Of a stretch of 64,000 nucleotides of DNA, positions 61,088 to 64,000 are shown piece after piece. Within the stretch, counting starts at the first letter, position 1. Every line of letters begins with the position of its first letter. Source of the DNA: Combretum micranthum (lineage: Eukaryota > Streptophyta > Magnoliopsida > Myrtales > Combretaceae); assembly GCA_024138025.1 (NCBI GenBank), contig JAMXBD010000208.1:1-64000 (forward strand). The letters run 5' to 3'. The position numbers and the translations under genes were made by a program. Below the pieces are notes generated by a model. That model made no database searches and had not been told where the DNA came from. It saw only the letters and a list, made by a program, of their open reading frames with translations.

Positions 61088-62084
61088 TATAACATATTAT
61101 ACAAATTATTTATTATATAATTTAAAGGACATATATATCGTAAATATTATATATAATACACATACATATCAAATAATATATAATAAATAATATTAACATG
61201 TTGTGTTTTAATATGATTTAGTTTTTTAATATATTATATTTCTTATATTGTGGGATTTAAGTATTTTGTGTTTAATGGTTATAGTGATAAAACAATATAT
61301 TTGTTAGTTAAAAATATATGCCTTTTTTTTTTATTTTTTTTTACCATCAATTATTATCCATTAATGTAATGCTTATTTAACAACGCCTTAAATCACATAA
61401 CATAATCTCTTCCCTTTAATTATATATGAGTAATATATCACATATAATTTGTTAACAAAGTCTACTTAGGATAATAACTATTTTAATGCATTAACTTCTC
61501 CAGCCTACCATTTATTGCATTACTAAATCTTTCTTATAAGCAGTTGACATGAAACACAATACAAATAGGTGAGTCATGGGCTAGATTTTCATACACAATT
61601 AATAAATAGGTTAAGTCCTGGTTAAGAACTTTCAGGCATAAACTCGTTTAGACGTGAACATGAAGCACAACATGGTGACATAAATTGCTAGCACTACTGA
61701 GGGCAAGTAGCTGGCGAGAACTAGAAGCCTTTTTTTTTTTTTTTTTTTTGGGATTTCTTTTCTTCTTTCAACATCTTTCAATTTTTTATTAAATTATATA
61801 AATAAATCTATTTAATAACATCATTTATTTAATTAATTATTTTCAAACCGACAAAATGTTGACACATATCCCTTATCATTAAAACAAAATTAGAAAACAT
61901 TGCTCCTCTTTATCAGGAAATAATAAAATAGATAATTACTGAAAAATCAAAATAGTTATTTTTTATAAATTTTCCTTTAATAACTAATAGCAAAAATAGA
62001 AAAGGTATAAAGTTTAAGATCAATAAGCTATAATTACTCTTTATTATATCCTTAAATTTAGAAAGAAAAAAAATCTAAATGCTA
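61088..62084. other. Intergenic, AT-rich
   Basis: No gene seen. It includes a T run at about 61731-61749 and AT-rich low complexity. Confidence 0.45.
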
Positions 62085-62400
62085 TTTTATAATATCCAGT
62101 ATTTGCCTAAGGTTGGCTGTACAAGTTTCAGAGTTCAATAAGCTGAATATGGATTTTGAGTGCGGACTTCTCCCACAGGCATCATTAGCTATTTGTTGTA
62201 GTTGTATCATCTGAGGTAGAAAGAAAATAGCAGTAAAGGGCAAGAGGTGAATATGTGAGAGAATGCACAGCCATGGAATGACCTTCCAAGTTGCATAAGA
62301 ATTTGCCTGAGCAATAGCAAATGCAGATATGGCTGTGCAGTATTGCCCATGGAACCACAGGCATTTTGTCTCCACAGGAACTCCATAAAATTGATAGTTT
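62085..62400 (-). pseudogene. VIP3: VIP3/SKI8-like WD40 fragment
   Basis: On the minus strand, in shifting frames: a CGSMDGTIS-like stretch ('tgcctgtggttccatggg…'), TAISAFAIAQA, then after a one-base shift KFLCNLEGHSMAVHSLTYSPL, then a LLFSxSDD-like stretch and D-A-x-G-(K/R)-S. This is the order in the WD40 repeats of plant VIP3/WDR61/SKI8, a part of the Paf1 and SKI complexes, where KFLHHLEGH and VRSLxYSP are typical. Only about 80-100 residues' worth is present, with frameshifts and stops and no intron where exons join, so it is a dead fragment, perhaps a retrocopy or a captured piece. VIP3 is the best match I recall; another WD40 protein is possible. Confidence 0.6.
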
Positions 62401-64000
62401 TTGTACCCTCATAATTTAAACGCGCAAAAATTACTCACCGCCAATGTGATAATAAAAATCACTGGCGAGTATTGGACCATATGTCCACAAGAGCTTCTCA
62501 CTCAATATTGTATTATAATAGTCATACTTTAACTATATTTGGTTTTTTTTTTTTTTTTCCGACAAACTATATTTGGTTTAATGGAATAGAATTAGTATTC
62601 CAACCTTGTTCCCATAGAATATTTATTTCTTTATTTGGTTTGCAAAAAAATTGATCAAAAGAATGTCTATCCTATATTATACGGAAAAAATAAAGAATCT
62701 CCATTTCTTCCTTTTATTGGAAGAATGACTATTCATGACCAAAATGTGTATTTTATTCTAAATATATCCTTAACTATAAAATAAAAAATTACTATTTATT
62801 TTTAGCCTTATTCTATTCCAGTAAACCAAACGTATTATAAGTGAATGAAAATTTGGATAGAAAGCTAAAATATAAATTAAATGAACACTAACTAGAATAT
62901 CCTAAGAACATACTAAGGCTCATGGAATCAAGAAGTGAAGGTCAATCTAACTGTCTAAGCCTTCTGAAAAGAATTACCAAAATAGGACACATGACAAATT
63001 AATTACTAAAATAAACCATCAAATACGCATCTAGAAGATGCAAATTTAGTAAAAGTGTGACTTGGCTTGAAAATTCAAATGAAAAAATCAAAGGTTGAAC
63101 ATGTGCTTTCTATTTATGTAAATCGCAACATTCATGGAAACCTCGTATTTCACACGTGCATGCTTGTTTCATAATTCTCTCATGTTGTATATATAGTCTT
63201 TCACAAATACAAAATGCATGTATGTTACACATGTGAATTAGATGGATTACTTTGACAATTAATTTGCATCAAAGCCTGTTTTAGTAAATAATATAAAATT
63301 CATTCTAGTTTAACAAAAAATTCTAGAATCAAGACATGTCACAGTCAAATTAGGAGTTGTAAGTATATTTTCACTTGAATTAATGTGATATATCAAAGCA
63401 ATATTGAAATTGATTAGTTGAAATTTAACCAAACCTAAAAGAATTCGCTATTTCCTAGAGTGGTGAAATCGTAATTATAGTATAAATGACCTTCTAAGTC
63501 AATTTATTTATGGTCATCAACTAAGTAATAACCAGCTTATACTAGAAATTTATAATTATAGAGCAAACACCATCAAGTAACTCAAATCATAGTTCCAATT
63601 GCATTCTCACTATGCATATATGAGTTTCATCAAAACCTACAAACCTCTATACCATGCTTATTCAAAAACAAGTCTATTCAAGTTTTTTAAGTGTCTTAAG
63701 AGTGATTCTAAAATCAATTTGCACAAGAAGTGGTGATCAAACACTAACTACATAGACAATAAACATAATAACTAAACATCCGACCGGCGTAACAAAATTT
63801 ATATATATAGATATTAATCACAAACCAAGACTGAAACAAGTCGATTATGCAAAAATTCATCACATTCATCACTGCAAACCACAAAATGATTGAATCCATA
63901 TCATCTTAAAGACAAACCTCAAGTTCAATAAAGCTATTTAATAAACTTGCACAAGAACAAGGGAGTAACGAGCACCCGAAAGAAATGCTCTAGTGATATC
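62401..64000. other. Intergenic, no gene recognised
   Basis: AT-rich. A T run with 'aactatatttggttt' on both sides lies at 62531-62580. No open frame, repeat pair or RNA gene was recognised to the window end. Confidence 0.45.

Overview
This AT-rich window with large non-coding stretches is nuclear DNA from a flowering plant. It is most likely a eudicot, because it carries an F-box/FBD/LRR gene and a plant GH43 gene close to the Arabidopsis Golgi exo-galactosidases. I cannot name the species. No rRNA, tRNA, organelle insert or CRISPR array was seen.

Only two host genes stand out. One is a two-exon, minus-strand GH43 (type II Golgi membrane) glycosidase at 6756-11447 with a 3.2-kb intron full of repeat. 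As written it has two clear single-G deficits in exon 1 and a probable third near its C-terminus. The other is an intact three-exon F-box/LRR/FBD gene at 17462-19315 whose upstream region exists in three copies (about 14.87-15.68, 16.52-17.46, and a split copy at 26.10-26.58 plus 30.79-30.91 kb). A short VIP3/SKI8-like WD40 pseudogene fragment lies at 62.1-62.4 kb.

The rest is mostly transposable-element stratigraphy. 1-4 kb: an LTR end, a complete TRIM (1459-2775) and another LTR fragment. 8.2-9.85 kb: a repeat inside the GH43 intron. 12-14.5 kb: a C-rich LTR-like unit with a TATA box and a duplicated upstream block. 20.6-24.9 kb: an LTR carrying a CACTA MITE and a nested solo LTR with target duplication AAAGT. 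26.6-30.8 kb: a hAT-like element interrupted by a 3.5-kb solo LTR with target duplication TCGCA. 32.5-34.2 kb: a solo LTR with AATAA. 34.6-38.6 kb: two more LTR units. 39.0-42.4 kb: a gag fragment, primer-binding site and LTR of a Ty3-like element. 43.2-47.6 kb: an LTR interrupted by a second solo LTR with CTTAT. 49-59.1 kb: a 10-kb Mutator-like element with recognisable inverted ends, a decayed MuDR-type transposase and a plant mobile domain (PMD) gene, itself split by a solo LTR. 60.8-61.1 kb: a MITE with a perfect 9-bp target duplication.

The most unusual signal is in the LTRs. Members of one long family (5' end TGAAAT, 3' end GGGTC(C/T)TTACA) carry islands of short palindromes. In one, four palindromes share the core ATTGCATCAT but have different, mutually compensating arms, and three of them abut without a spacer. 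A second island in each LTR uses its own hairpin word. I know of no described function for this.
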